DNA of 52,995 nucleotides. Origin: Paracoccaceae bacterium (GTDB lineage Bacteria; Pseudomonadota; Alphaproteobacteria; Rhodobacterales; Rhodobacteraceae). A program made the position numbers and the translations under genes. The notes beneath the pieces were generated by a model, which was not told the DNA's origin, ran no database searches, and saw only the letters and a program-made list of their open reading frames with translations. The first letter of the stretch is position 1; every line of letters starts with the position of its first letter. Below are positions 40,092 through 48,273 of this stretch, piece after piece. The DNA is taken from the NCBI GenBank assembly GCA_030066905.1, contig JASJAR010000028.1, forward strand, positions 1 to 52,995, read 5' to 3'.

Positions 40092-41159
40092 TCAATGCCG
40101 GGGCGGGCTTTCCGAGCCGAGGATTGCCGCTTCGTCGGCACCCAGGGTTCGCCGCGCGGCGTCGCCGTAAATATGCGGGTCGCCGTCGATCCCCGGCGCG
40201 ATATCGAGAAGTCGCGCGCGTTGGTCCTCGGTGATCGTCTGGAGATTGGTCGAGGCGGGATGAAAGCTTTCGGTTTCGACACCGTTGGCCCAGACGATCT
40301 GGTGGCGCGGCAGAAGGATGTGGACGTAGGTGACGTCCTGGCGCGCCCGGTCGATGAGTATCCCCCGGTCGTCCATCAGATCGCGGGCGGTCACCAGCAC
40401 CTCGGGCGTGCCGAAAAGCGCCCTGGCGACCTGGCCTTTCAGAACGATGCGGTGCTGCGGCGAGACGACGAGGTCGGGCTGGGGCACATCGCCGTTGATC
40501 GCGCCTGCGCGAAGCCGCACCGGCCGGAGTTCGGGCATGGCATGGAGCCGCGCGCCGGACATCCGCCGCGAGCCGATCCAGAGGATTTCCTGCGCGTCAT
40601 CGTCCTTGGTAGACACCTTGTCCCCCTCGTGCAGGTCTTCGACGCGGCGCGGGCCGGCGGGGGTGTCGAGAACGGTGCCGGGCGTGAAACAGATCACCCC
40701 GGTGGGCTCTTCGGTCATCCGGTTGATCGTCGCGGCGCGTCCCTGTCCGCCGGTGCGCCCGACAATGCGCAGCCGCACGCCGCGCGGCGGCAAGGCGCCG
40801 ACGAACAGCAGGAGGGGCCGGGCCAGTTCGGGCAGGTCGATCATCGTCGCGTCATAGCGGCGGCGGCCGTCAAAAAGCGTGAACGAGCGTTCGAAAAGTG
40901 CTGCATCAACATCGACGCCGGATGTACCGAGCGGGATTGCCCGGCCAATAAGCCGTGGCACCGCCCGCGCCGCATAGCGGTAGAGGTCGTCCGGCCCGCC
41001 CGAGAGGGCCGCGTCGGAGGCTGCGGCCAGAGCCACGGGCTCGCCATGCCATGACCATGACACGCCAATCTCAAGACGCCCTGTCGGCGCGCCCCGCAAT
41101 CCATCAATTTCGGTTTGTGACCAGGGGAGGATGTATACCCCCTGTCCGCCTGCACCCAT
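40092..41159 (-). CDS. Hint-domain protein, second copy
   Basis: ATG at 41159 (MGAGGQGVYILPWSQTEIDG) is preferred over the first ATG; 355 residues. Residues ~1-150 form a beta-rich N-terminal domain (GVSWSWHGEPVALA, YDATMIDLPELARPLLLFVG). The Hint core starts VICFTPGTVLDTPAG, continues VEDLHEGDKV, LWIGSRRM, and ends VVSPQHRIVLKG and LLPRHQIVWANGVETESFHP. The Cys in CFTPGT is in the nucleophile position, so self-cleavage is possible. The role is unknown; many roseobacter Hint proteins are thought to be surface or secreted processing domains. Confidence 0.85.
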   Translation of the reverse strand: MGAGGQGVYILPWSQTEIDGLRGAPTGRLEIGVSWSWHGEPVALAAASDAALSGGPDDLYRYAARAVPRLIGRAIPLGTSGVDVDAALFERSFTLFDGRRRYDATMIDLPELARPLLLFVGALPPRGVRLRIVGRTGGQGRAATINRMTEEPTGVICFTPGTVLDTPAGPRRVEDLHEGDKVSTKDDDAQEILWIGSRRMSGARLHAMPELRPVRLRAGAINGDVPQPDLVVSPQHRIVLKGQVARALFGTPEVLVTARDLMDDRGILIDRARQDVTYVHILLPRHQIVWANGVETESFHPASTNLQTITEDQRARLLDIAPGIDGDPHIYGDAARRTLGADEAAILGSESPPRH

Positions 41160-41914
41160 TGCTCTGCCCGATTTCGGCTTTTGTTTCGGGTGTGATAGCA
41201 AGGACGCGGCCGCGCGTTAACACTTTGTTGCGCTTGCTGTGCAGCGAATTGAACGCACCGTCGCGGGAATGCAGCACTTTTGCAACTATCGGCTGCAATT
41301 TTCAGGTCGGAGACGCCAATTGGGGGGCCGCGTAGAAGTAGGCCTCGACCATACGGCCGACGACCCGCGCCACGATGCCGGGGCGCAGATGGACATCGTC
41401 CTCGACAATAGCCGCCGGCCCCGCAGTCATGCCCGCCTCGTGACCTGGGAAATCCTCGACCCTTTAGGTGGCCCCGGCGCCTTCCCCAACCATCACCCGT
41501 TGCACGGCCCTGGAACGGCAATCGGACGTCAACGCGGCGCCGGCCGAAGAAGTTAACCGAAGAGAAACCTGTCGGCGACACGGTGCGCCGCCCCGACACG
41601 ATCGCCACCGGCACGCCGGTCGCGTAGTCACGGGCAGGGCTTGACGAGCCTGCTCCACGGTGCGGGCGAAACCGGTCGATGGAGAAGAGAGCCCCCGTCG
41701 GGATGCGAAACCTCGCCACGGAGCGCGGCAGCATCATGTCGTCCTGCCGCCGCCCATCGCAGGGGCCTTGGCGGTTGCGGTCGGGGCTTTCCAGCATCGA
41801 TTTGAACGCCAGTTCAGCCCCTTAGACAACGCCGCGTCTCCGTTTGGGAAACCGCAGCCACCACGCGCCGGGATCGGCGATGCCCGGCTTAAGGGCGATA
41901 CCAAAGCGCGCCCC
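41160..41914. other. 755-bp region with no secure gene
   Basis: The first ~170 bp is A/T-richer and probably the promoter region of the Hint gene. On the minus strand a 42-codon ORF (41302-41430, start MTAGPAAIVEDDVHLRPGI) has GAGG upstream of its ATG, and a second frame near 41550-41740 encodes SVARFRIPTGALFSIDRF-type sequence. The two frames adjoin and could be pieces of one decayed gene. I cannot name either, and a pseudogene is only one reading. Confidence 0.3.
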
Positions 41915-44518
41915 TCAGCCGCATTTCGAGTGACCGCAGGACATGCAGGTAAGGCAGCCCTCGACCATCTGGAGGTCGTATTGCCCGCAGGCCGGACAGG
42001 CCCTTCCGCGCGGCGCGTCGAGGTTCACCACGTCCGCCCGGGGGTCGGACTTCAGCCCCAGCCCCTCGCCTTCGATGAACTTGATCGCCACGAGATGGCG
42101 TTCGATCACCCCGCCGATGGCCGCCAGGATCGAGGGGACGTATTTGCCGTTCATCCAGGCCCCGCCGCGAGGGTCGAAGACGGCCTTCAACTCCTCGACG
42201 ACGAAGGAGACGTCTCCGCCCCGCCGGAACACCGCCGAAATCATCCGGGTGAGTGCGACGGTCCATGCGAAATGCTCCATGTTCTTGGAGTTGATGAAGA
42301 CCTCGAAGGGCTGGCGGCGGCCGCCATGGATGATGTCGTTGATGGTAATGTAGATCGCATGCTCGCTCTCGGGCCATTTGAGCTTGTAGGTCTGACCCTC
42401 GAGGGCGGCGGGCCGGTCGAGGGGTTCGGAGATGTAGACGACCTCGCCGGCGGTGCCCGGATGCGCGACCGGCGCACGCGCGTCTGCCGCTCGGCCATCG
42501 GCGTTTTCGCCAAGGTGAAGGGAGCCGGTCAGTGACGGGCCTTTGCCTTCGCCTTCGCCTTCGCCTTCGCCTTCGCCTTCGCCTTCGCCTTCGCCTTCGC
42601 CGAAGAGAAGCCACCGCGGTGTGATGTTCAATGCCTCGGCAACCGCGCGGGCGTCGCGGTTGGTGGGCTTGGTCTCGCCGTCCCAGGCCGCGATGGTGTC
42701 GGCGGGGACGCCGGAGAGCCCCGCGAGGGTCGGGATATCGTCGATGCCCATCGCGGCGGCTGCGGCCTCGACCCGGCCCGCGATGCTGTCGGGCGCCGGA
42801 GCGGCTTCGGGTTCCGGCTCGGGTTCGGCCACCGACAACACCGAGCCCGTCACCGCGTTGGGCCGGTAGGTCGTGCAGCCTTTGCACCCCGAATCCCAGG
42901 CCTCCTTATAGACGTCCTTGAACGCCTCGAAGGAGATGTCTTGCGGCACGTTGATCGTCTTCGAGATCGAGCTGTCGACCCATTTCTGGGCAGCGGCCTG
43001 CATGCGGACGTGATCGGACGGCGTGATCGTCTGGGCGGTAACGAAATGGTCCGGCAGGGGGGCGTCGCCGTTGAGGTCGCGCCAGAGCTTCACCGCGTAA
43101 TCGACAACCTCCTCCTCGATCCGGGTCCCGTCGTTCTGGAGCACCTTGCGGGTATAGGCGAAGGCGAAGACCGGCTCGATGCCCGACGACACGTTGCCGG
43201 CAAAAAGGCTGATCGTGCCGGTGGGCGCGATGGAGGTCAAAAGCGCGTTGCGGATGCCGTGGTCGGCGATGGCAGCGCGAACGTCGTGGTCAATGTGCCG
43301 AAGCGCGCCGCTGGCGAGGTAGGGCTCGGCCTCAAAGAGCGGGAAGGCGCCCTTCTCCTTCGCAATCTCGACCGACGCCAGATAGGCGGCGCGAGAAAGC
43401 GCGTGGAGCCAGCGTTCGGTCTGCCGCGCCGCCTCCGTCGAGCCGTAGCGGAGCCCGGTCATCAACAGCGCGTCCGCCAGCCCCGTCACCCCGAGCCCGA
43501 TCCGCCGTTTGGCCGCCGCCTCCTCGGCCTGGGCGGGCAGCGGAAAGCGGGAGGCGTCGACAGTGTTGTCCATCATTCGGATGGCGACGGCGACGAGGTC
43601 GGCAAGCTCCGCCTCATCGAGGGCGGCTTCGTCGGTGAACGGATCCTTTACGAGGCGGGCCAGGTTGATCGAGCCCAAGAGACAGGCGCCATAGGGCGGC
43701 AGGGGCTGCTCGCCGCAGGGGTTGGTCGCGGCGATGGTCTCGGCATAGGCCAGGTTGTTCATCGCGTTGATGCGGTCGATGAAGATCACGCCGGGCTCGG
43801 CGTAGTCGTAGGTCGAACGCATGATCCTGTCCCAAAGCGCCCGGGCTTCGACGGTGGCGTAGGTCCGGCCCTCGAAGGTGAGGTCCCAGGCGGCGTCGGC
43901 TTTGACCGCCTCCATGAAGGCATCCGTCACCAGCACCGAGACGTTGAAGTTTCTGAGCCGGTTCGGGTCGGCCTTAGCGGTGATGAAATCCTCGATGTCG
44001 GGGTGGTCGCAGCGCATCGTCGCCATCATCGCCCCGCGCCGGGAGCCTGCCGACATGATGGTGCGGCACATCGCATCCCAGACATCCATGAACGAAAGCG
44101 GCCCCGAGGCATCCGCCCCGACACCCGCGACCGCTGCGCCCTTGGGACGGATCGTAGAGAAATCGTAGCCGATGCCGCCGCCCTGCTGCATCGTCAGCGC
44201 GGCTTCTTTGAGCCCCTCGAAGATGCCGGACATGGAATCCTCGATGGTGCCCATCACGAAGCAGTTGAAAAGCGTAACCGACCGTCCGGTGCCGGCGCCT
44301 GCGACGATGCGGCCGGCGGGGAGAAAGCGGAAGTCTTCGAGGGCGGCATAGAACCGCTCTTCCCAGGCGGCGGGGTCGGCCTCGACCGCCGCCAGCGCCT
44401 TGGCGATCCGCGCCCAGGTGTCTTCGACTGTACCGTCGACGGGCGCCCCGTCGGCCGCCTTGAAGCGATACTTCATGTCCCAGATCTGTTCGGCGATGGG
44501 CGCGGCGAAGCGGGTCAT
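41915..44518 (-). CDS. nrdJ: Class II (adenosylcobalamin-dependent) ribonucleotide reductase with HTH-like linker insert
   Basis: ATG at 44518 (MTRFAAPIAEQIWDMKYRF) follows GAGGAA; 867 residues. Catalytic motifs FNCFVMGTIEDSMSGIF, NPCGEQPLPPYGACLLGS and TGTISLFAGNVSSGIEPVF are intact, and the tail CPACGQYDLQ, CLTCMSCGHSKCG is a zinc-ribbon-like cysteine cluster. It reduces ribonucleotides using B12. In the linker after CKGCTTYRPNAVTGS, residues ~586-637 read as a Cro/XRE-like helix-turn-helix (LAGLSGVPADTIAAW, AVAEALNITPRWLLFGE), followed by a (Gly-Glu) run coded by a 6-bp tandem repeat. This insert is unusual; see findings. Confidence 0.95.
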   Translation of the reverse strand: MTRFAAPIAEQIWDMKYRFKAADGAPVDGTVEDTWARIAKALAAVEADPAAWEERFYAALEDFRFLPAGRIVAGAGTGRSVTLFNCFVMGTIEDSMSGIFEGLKEAALTMQQGGGIGYDFSTIRPKGAAVAGVGADASGPLSFMDVWDAMCRTIMSAGSRRGAMMATMRCDHPDIEDFITAKADPNRLRNFNVSVLVTDAFMEAVKADAAWDLTFEGRTYATVEARALWDRIMRSTYDYAEPGVIFIDRINAMNNLAYAETIAATNPCGEQPLPPYGACLLGSINLARLVKDPFTDEAALDEAELADLVAVAIRMMDNTVDASRFPLPAQAEEAAAKRRIGLGVTGLADALLMTGLRYGSTEAARQTERWLHALSRAAYLASVEIAKEKGAFPLFEAEPYLASGALRHIDHDVRAAIADHGIRNALLTSIAPTGTISLFAGNVSSGIEPVFAFAYTRKVLQNDGTRIEEEVVDYAVKLWRDLNGDAPLPDHFVTAQTITPSDHVRMQAAAQKWVDSSISKTINVPQDISFEAFKDVYKEAWDSGCKGCTTYRPNAVTGSVLSVAEPEPEPEAAPAPDSIAGRVEAAAAAMGIDDIPTLAGLSGVPADTIAAWDGETKPTNRDARAVAEALNITPRWLLFGEGEGEGEGEGEGEGEGEGKGPSLTGSLHLGENADGRAADARAPVAHPGTAGEVVYISEPLDRPAALEGQTYKLKWPESEHAIYITINDIIHGGRRQPFEVFINSKNMEHFAWTVALTRMISAVFRRGGDVSFVVEELKAVFDPRGGAWMNGKYVPSILAAIGGVIERHLVAIKFIEGEGLGLKSDPRADVVNLDAPRGRACPACGQYDLQMVEGCLTCMSCGHSKCG
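42545..42598. repeat. Hexanucleotide tandem repeat (GCCTTC)9 in nrdJ
   Basis: Nine perfect copies of GCCTTC on the plus strand encode Gly-Glu dipeptides in the minus-strand nrdJ. The unit is six bases, so slippage changes length by two residues without a frameshift. Confidence 0.95.
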
Positions 44519-44548
44519 GGCGGCGATTCCTCGGTGAGCAGGTCGCGG

Positions 44549-44577
44549 AATATAGTCGATATCCACAACCTATTGAA
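44549..44577 (-). promoter_or_regulatory. Possible nrdJ promoter
   Basis: On the minus strand TTCAAT (44572-44577) and TATATT (44549-44554) are 17 nt apart, with a leader of about 25-30 nt to the ATG. The -10 box is good and the -35 box is poor. The 108-bp gap to the divergent DUF1489 gene is too short for a cobalamin riboswitch, which I looked for. Confidence 0.35.
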
Positions 44578-44626
44578 GCGGCGATTGAGTGGTATACCCT
44601 ATCATGTGTGGCTTGGGGACGACTCT

Positions 44627-45058
44627 GTGGACAAAACCGTCAATCTTCTGAAGCTCAGCGTCGGCAGCGAAACCGTCGAGGACCTTTCGGCCTGGCAGGC
44701 CTCCGCCCGTGCCAAGGGGCCCGACGGGATGCCGCGACATGTCACGCGGATGTGGCCGCGGAGGGAAACAGAGGTTCTCGCCGGAGGTTCGATCTATTGG
44801 GTGATCAAGGGGCTCGTCCTCGCCCGCCAGCGCATCCTGCGGTTCGACGAGGTGCGCGGGTCCGACGGAATCCTCCGCTGCGGCCTCGTGCTCGACCCCG
44901 ACCTCAAACGCACCGAGCCCCAGCCCCGACGGGCGTTTCAGGGCTGGCGCTACCTCGACCCGGCCGATGCCCCGCGCGACCTGCGGGCGAGCCGCGCCAG
45001 GGAAGCGCAACTCCCGCCGGGGCTCCAGGCGGCGCTGGCGGAGATCGGGGTCCGGTAG
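44627..45058 (+). CDS. DUF1489 family protein
   Basis: GTG at 44627 (MDKTVNLLKLSVGSETVED) follows GGGGA at 7 nt; 143 residues. The long open frame to the left is antisense to nrdJ. Family motifs include HVTRMWPRRETEVLAGGSIYW, VIKGLVLARQRIL and PRRAFQGWRYL. DUF1489 is common in alphaproteobacteria and has no assigned role. A palindromic repeat follows. Confidence 0.88.
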   Translation: MDKTVNLLKLSVGSETVEDLSAWQASARAKGPDGMPRHVTRMWPRRETEVLAGGSIYWVIKGLVLARQRILRFDEVRGSDGILRCGLVLDPDLKRTEPQPRRAFQGWRYLDPADAPRDLRASRAREAQLPPGLQAALAEIGVR

Positions 45059-45077
45059 TGGTTTGCTGCGATACCCC

Positions 45078-45149
45078 GTCCCGGGCTTGACCCGGGACCT
45101 TGATGGGCCTGGGACATCATCCCATCGGGCCCCCGGGTCAGGCCCGGGG
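45078..45149. repeat. Composite palindromic intergenic repeat, copy 5
   Basis: GTCCCGGG-cttga-CCCGGGAC (45078-45098) and CCCCGGG-tcagg-CCCGGGG (45131-45149), offset about 52 bp. It lies in the 230-bp convergent gap between DUF1489 and the SseB-like gene; nothing else is recognised there. Confidence 0.8.
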
Positions 45150-45288
45150 CGCGATTGCCTAAGGTCCGCCAATAGGCGCTCTAGGTGTTTGATCCCAGGG
45201 TTTGATGGTGCGATCCATTCGTTGGAATGGGAGGACGCCCTATGGGACAGATATGTCACGGCTGCGCCACGACCACGCACGGTTTCCC

Positions 45289-46050
45289 CTAGCGGAGCCT
45301 CGGCGGCTTATCCGGGTCGCTGCCAGGTGGGGTGGGCCGGACGGCATCGGGAAGGTCGAACCGGAGGCCCACGCGTTCGATGCGGGCGGCGATGTCGCTG
45401 CCCGCGTTGAGGAAGGTCACATCGAGCCAGCCTGCGCCGAAGCCCTGAAAGGCCATCGCTTCGCCGATCGCGGCCGCGAGTTGCCCCCGGGCGTCCGGCG
45501 CGCAGTCGAACACCGCCAGTAGATGTCCAGAACCGCCATCGGCATAGACGGCATCGACGAGCACCGCATGGGAGGCCCGGCCGGCGGCCATGGCAAGCTT
45601 GCGGTCGATGGCCTCGAGAAGGTCCGCCGGTACGCCGCGGGGGCCTTGAACCTCGGAGGGGCGCGCCTCCCCCGCCTCGGTCTCGGCCTCGACCCCGGCC
45701 AGCCAGGCGAGGGTTTCGGTGTCGAGGATGGTCTCCGAGACCTCGTCGAGGTTGAGCGCGAGCCCGAGACCGGAGCCCGCCAGAAGCCGCGCGGCCTCGC
45801 GGCCGGGCAGAGCCAGATACGGGGACGGGGCACCGGCGAAACCGGCAAGCCTCAGTTCGAGATCGAAGGCGAGCGCCACCGGCCCGATGCCGGGATCGAC
45901 CGTGACCGGATCGGCCCGGCCACCATCGGCTTCACGTTCGAGGAGGAGATAGAGTTCGGTCTCCGCGAGGATCGCGTAATAGCGCAGAAGGCGTGCCTCG
46001 TCCTCGGGTGCGGCCTGGGTCGCAGCATGGGCGTCATCAAGCGGCGTCAT
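45289..46050 (-). CDS. SseB-family protein
   Basis: A 253-residue protein with the N-terminal SseB-like fold: LRYYAILAETELYLLLE (about residues 22-38), PYLALPGREAARLLAGSG and an LALNLDEVSETILDTETLAWLA segment. The C-terminal half (about 145-240) includes HAVLVDAVYADGGSGHLLAVF. Despite the name, the family is widespread and not tied to type III secretion; its role is unknown. Its start overlaps the stop of the UDG-like gene by 4 nt (ATGA), so they form a pair. Confidence 0.82.
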   Translation of the reverse strand: MTPLDDAHAATQAAPEDEARLLRYYAILAETELYLLLEREADGGRADPVTVDPGIGPVALAFDLELRLAGFAGAPSPYLALPGREAARLLAGSGLGLALNLDEVSETILDTETLAWLAGVEAETEAGEARPSEVQGPRGVPADLLEAIDRKLAMAAGRASHAVLVDAVYADGGSGHLLAVFDCAPDARGQLAAAIGEAMAFQGFGAGWLDVTFLNAGSDIAARIERVGLRFDLPDAVRPTPPGSDPDKPPRLR

Positions 46051-46664
46051 GCAAGCGCCTCAGCAACCCGCGCGCGGAGGACCGGCAGAAGCTCGGCCTC
46101 GAACCACGGGTTCCGCTTGAGCCAGGCCGTGTTGCGCCATGAGGGATGCGGCAAGGGAATGAGGCCGGGCGGCGCGGTTCGCCAGCCCGCCACCGTTGCG
46201 GTGACCCCGTCGCGGGCCGCCGAACCAAGATGCCATTTCTGGGCGTATCCGCCGATCAGGAGGGTAAGGCGCACGCCGCTCGCTTCGGCCAGGGCCGCCT
46301 CCCGCCAGGTTCGGTGGCAAACCGGCGGCGGAGCAAGGTCGCTGCCCTTGGCGTCGTAGCCGGGGAAACAGAAGGCCATGGGCACGATGGCCAGGCGGCG
46401 GCGGTCCCAGAACACGTCCTCGCCGATGCCCATCCAGTCCCGAAGCCGGACGCCCGAGGGGTCGTCGAAGGGTTTGCCCGAGGCATGGGCGCGAGCGCCG
46501 GGCGCCTGACTTGCGATGAGGATGCGTGCGCCGGGGCGGAACCATACAACCGGTGCCGGGCGATGGGCGGTGGCCGTGCCTGCAAATCGATCGGCGCAGA
46601 GGCGGCAGGACCTGAGCTTGGCGGCGACCGGACCGTCGGCGACGAGGAGAGCGGCAGATGTCAT
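46047..46664 (-). CDS. Uracil-DNA glycosylase superfamily protein
   Basis: ATG at 46664 (MTSAALLVADGPVAAKL) gives 205 residues. Motifs of the UDG fold are ILIASQAPGARAHASGKPF near residue 50, AFCFPGYDAKGSD, and the C-terminal HPSWRNTAWLKRNPW. Cysteines at CRLC, FCFPG and PVCHRTW could bind a metal cluster, as in family 4-like UDGs, but that is inference. It should remove uracil or another damaged base; the true substrate is not fixed. It is divergent from arsR. Confidence 0.85.
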   Translation of the reverse strand: MTSAALLVADGPVAAKLRSCRLCADRFAGTATAHRPAPVVWFRPGARILIASQAPGARAHASGKPFDDPSGVRLRDWMGIGEDVFWDRRRLAIVPMAFCFPGYDAKGSDLAPPPVCHRTWREAALAEASGVRLTLLIGGYAQKWHLGSAARDGVTATVAGWRTAPPGLIPLPHPSWRNTAWLKRNPWFEAELLPVLRARVAEALA

Positions 46665-46718
46665 GGCCGGCGAGATAGCCCCGACGGCGGGCGACGACAA
46701 CGCGCTTGCAATGCTTCT

Positions 46719-46742
46719 ATATTTCTATCATAGTCGAAATAT
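46719..46742. promoter_or_regulatory. Inverted repeat overlapping the arsR start (candidate ArsR operator)
   Basis: ATATTTC (46719-46725) and GAAATAT (46736-46742) form an exact inverted repeat around a 10-nt centre, ending on the first two bases of the first ATG. The region is A/T-rich in GC-rich DNA. A self-regulatory site is a natural reading. Confidence 0.5.
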
Positions 46743-47079
46743 GGATATGTCGCCCGAATCCGAACTCGATCTCGTACGTGCCGCAAGCGCGTTTGCCGCC
46801 CTCGGCTCCGAACAACGTCTCGGCGTTCTGCTGACCCTGGTGCGCGCCGGCCCCGAGGGGCTCTCAATCGGCGTACTCGGCGAACGCTGCGGCGTCACCG
46901 GCTCGACGCTGACCCATCACCTTCGCATCCTGCGCGAGGCGGGGCTCGTCAACCAGGCCAAGGTCGGCCGCAAGATCATCTGCGTCGGTGCAGCCTACGA
47001 GCGCGCCCGGGCGCTGTCGGATTTCCTGCTTTCCTCCTGCTGCGCAGACACCGCCGAAATGGAGCACGACCATGGCTGA
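46741..47079 (+). CDS. arsR: ArsR-family metalloregulator
   Basis: ATG at 46741 (MDMSPESELDLVRAASAFAA) gives 112 residues; an ATG at 46747 is equally possible. The winged helix-turn-helix is VLGERCGVTGSTLTHHLRIL then REAGLVNQAKVGRKIICV. The C-terminal SSCCADTAEMEHDHG has adjacent cysteines and histidines that may bind As(III) or another thiophilic metal, as in some ArsR subtypes. It overlaps the permease start by 8 nt. The inverted repeat at its start is a likely operator. Confidence 0.9.
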   Translation: MDMSPESELDLVRAASAFAALGSEQRLGVLLTLVRAGPEGLSIGVLGERCGVTGSTLTHHLRILREAGLVNQAKVGRKIICVGAAYERARALSDFLLSSCCADTAEMEHDHG

Positions 47080-48103
47080 TCTCCCGGTTTCCGCCCCGCG
47101 CGCGCCAGTCTGGACGCGGATCGACAAGGTCTGGGCGCTCGTTTTCGCGACCCCGCTCGTTCTGCTCGCCATCGACCGGCAACTGGGGCTCGACCTCGTC
47201 GCGGACGCCGGTGCCTCGCTCTGGGGCACGCTGCCGTTCATCGCCTTCGCAGTCGCGGCGGTGGCCTACCTGAAGGCCACGGGTGCCGAAGCCGTGGTCG
47301 CGAAGGCGTTTCAGGGGTCCCAGCCGCGGATGATCCTCTTGGCCGCGCTCGCCGGCGGGTTGGCGCCGTTCTGCTCCTGCGAGGTCATCCCGTTCATCGC
47401 TGCCCTGCTCGCCCTCGGCGCGCCGTTGTCGGCGGTGATGGCATTCTGGCTCTCCTCGCCACTGATGGACCCCGCTCAATTCGCCATCGTCGCGGGCACG
47501 CTGGGGGCGCCTTTCGCCATCGGCAAGACGATTGCCGCTGTGTTCATGGGGCTCGTCGGCGGCACCGCTGTGGCGCTCCTAAGCCGCTCGGCGGTGTTTG
47601 CCGACCCGTTGCGGGAGCGTCCTGCCGCCAAGGGCTGCGGCTGCGGACCCTCGCCGTTCGACGGCACCCCCGTCTGGGCCTTCTGGTCTGACGCGGACCG
47701 GCGGGCGAGTTTCCGCGCCACCGCGATCGAGAATGCGCTCTTTCTGCTGAAGTGGCTGTCGCTGGCCTATCTCATCGAGGCGATGATGGTGCGCTGGGTC
47801 CCGGCAGAACTGGTGGCATCCGTGCTCGGCGGCGAGGGGCCCGGCCCCGTCATTCTCGGCGCGCTGGTGGGCGCACCGGCCTATCTCAACGGCTACGCCG
47901 CCGTCCCGCTCGTCGATGCGCTGCTTCAGCAGGGGATGAGCCAGGGTGCGGCGATGTCGTTCATGCTTGCCGGCGGAGCAAGCTCGATCCCTGCCGCGCT
48001 GGCGGTCTGGGCGCTCGTCAAGCCGCGGGTTTTCGGGGCCTATCTCGGTATCGCGGTTGTGGGCTCCATCGCCGCGGGTCTTGCCTGGGGTCTCGCGGCG
48101 TAA
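47072..48103 (+). CDS. arsP: ArsP-family permease (DUF318; organoarsenical efflux type)
   Basis: ATG at 47072 overlaps the arsR stop by 8 nt; 343 residues. About ten membrane spans are visible. PFCSCEVIPF near residue 99 is the signature; the second repeat has GALVGAPAYLNGYAAVPLVD and FMLAGGASSIPAALAV. A cytoplasmic loop carries KGCGCGPSPF. ArsP proteins export trivalent methylated or aromatic arsenicals. The arsR pairing supports an arsenic role; the exact substrate is inference. Confidence 0.88.
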   Translation: MADLPVSAPRAPVWTRIDKVWALVFATPLVLLAIDRQLGLDLVADAGASLWGTLPFIAFAVAAVAYLKATGAEAVVAKAFQGSQPRMILLAALAGGLAPFCSCEVIPFIAALLALGAPLSAVMAFWLSSPLMDPAQFAIVAGTLGAPFAIGKTIAAVFMGLVGGTAVALLSRSAVFADPLRERPAAKGCGCGPSPFDGTPVWAFWSDADRRASFRATAIENALFLLKWLSLAYLIEAMMVRWVPAELVASVLGGEGPGPVILGALVGAPAYLNGYAAVPLVDALLQQGMSQGAAMSFMLAGGASSIPAALAVWALVKPRVFGAYLGIAVVGSIAAGLAWGLAA

Positions 48104-48273
48104 CCCGGCCGGCTCGGCGCCCCTTCGCCGGACATGGGCTGGTAAACGCCGATCCGAACGCGAGATTGCCAAACGCTGGCTATCCGGCGCATATTACGAC
48201 ATAAACCTGTCTTCGGGGCATGTTAACGCACGGCGGGTAAACCCGCCGGGATACGGGGCCACCAGGCACGGCC

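Noticed and set aside
42941..44626. Plus-strand frame joined to DUF1489
   Set aside because: Antisense to nrdJ; DUF1489 begins at GTG 44627.
44519..44626. Cobalamin riboswitch or NrdR box before nrdJ
   Set aside because: The gap is only 108 bp, too short for a cobalamin riboswitch, and no convincing NrdR box pair was seen.
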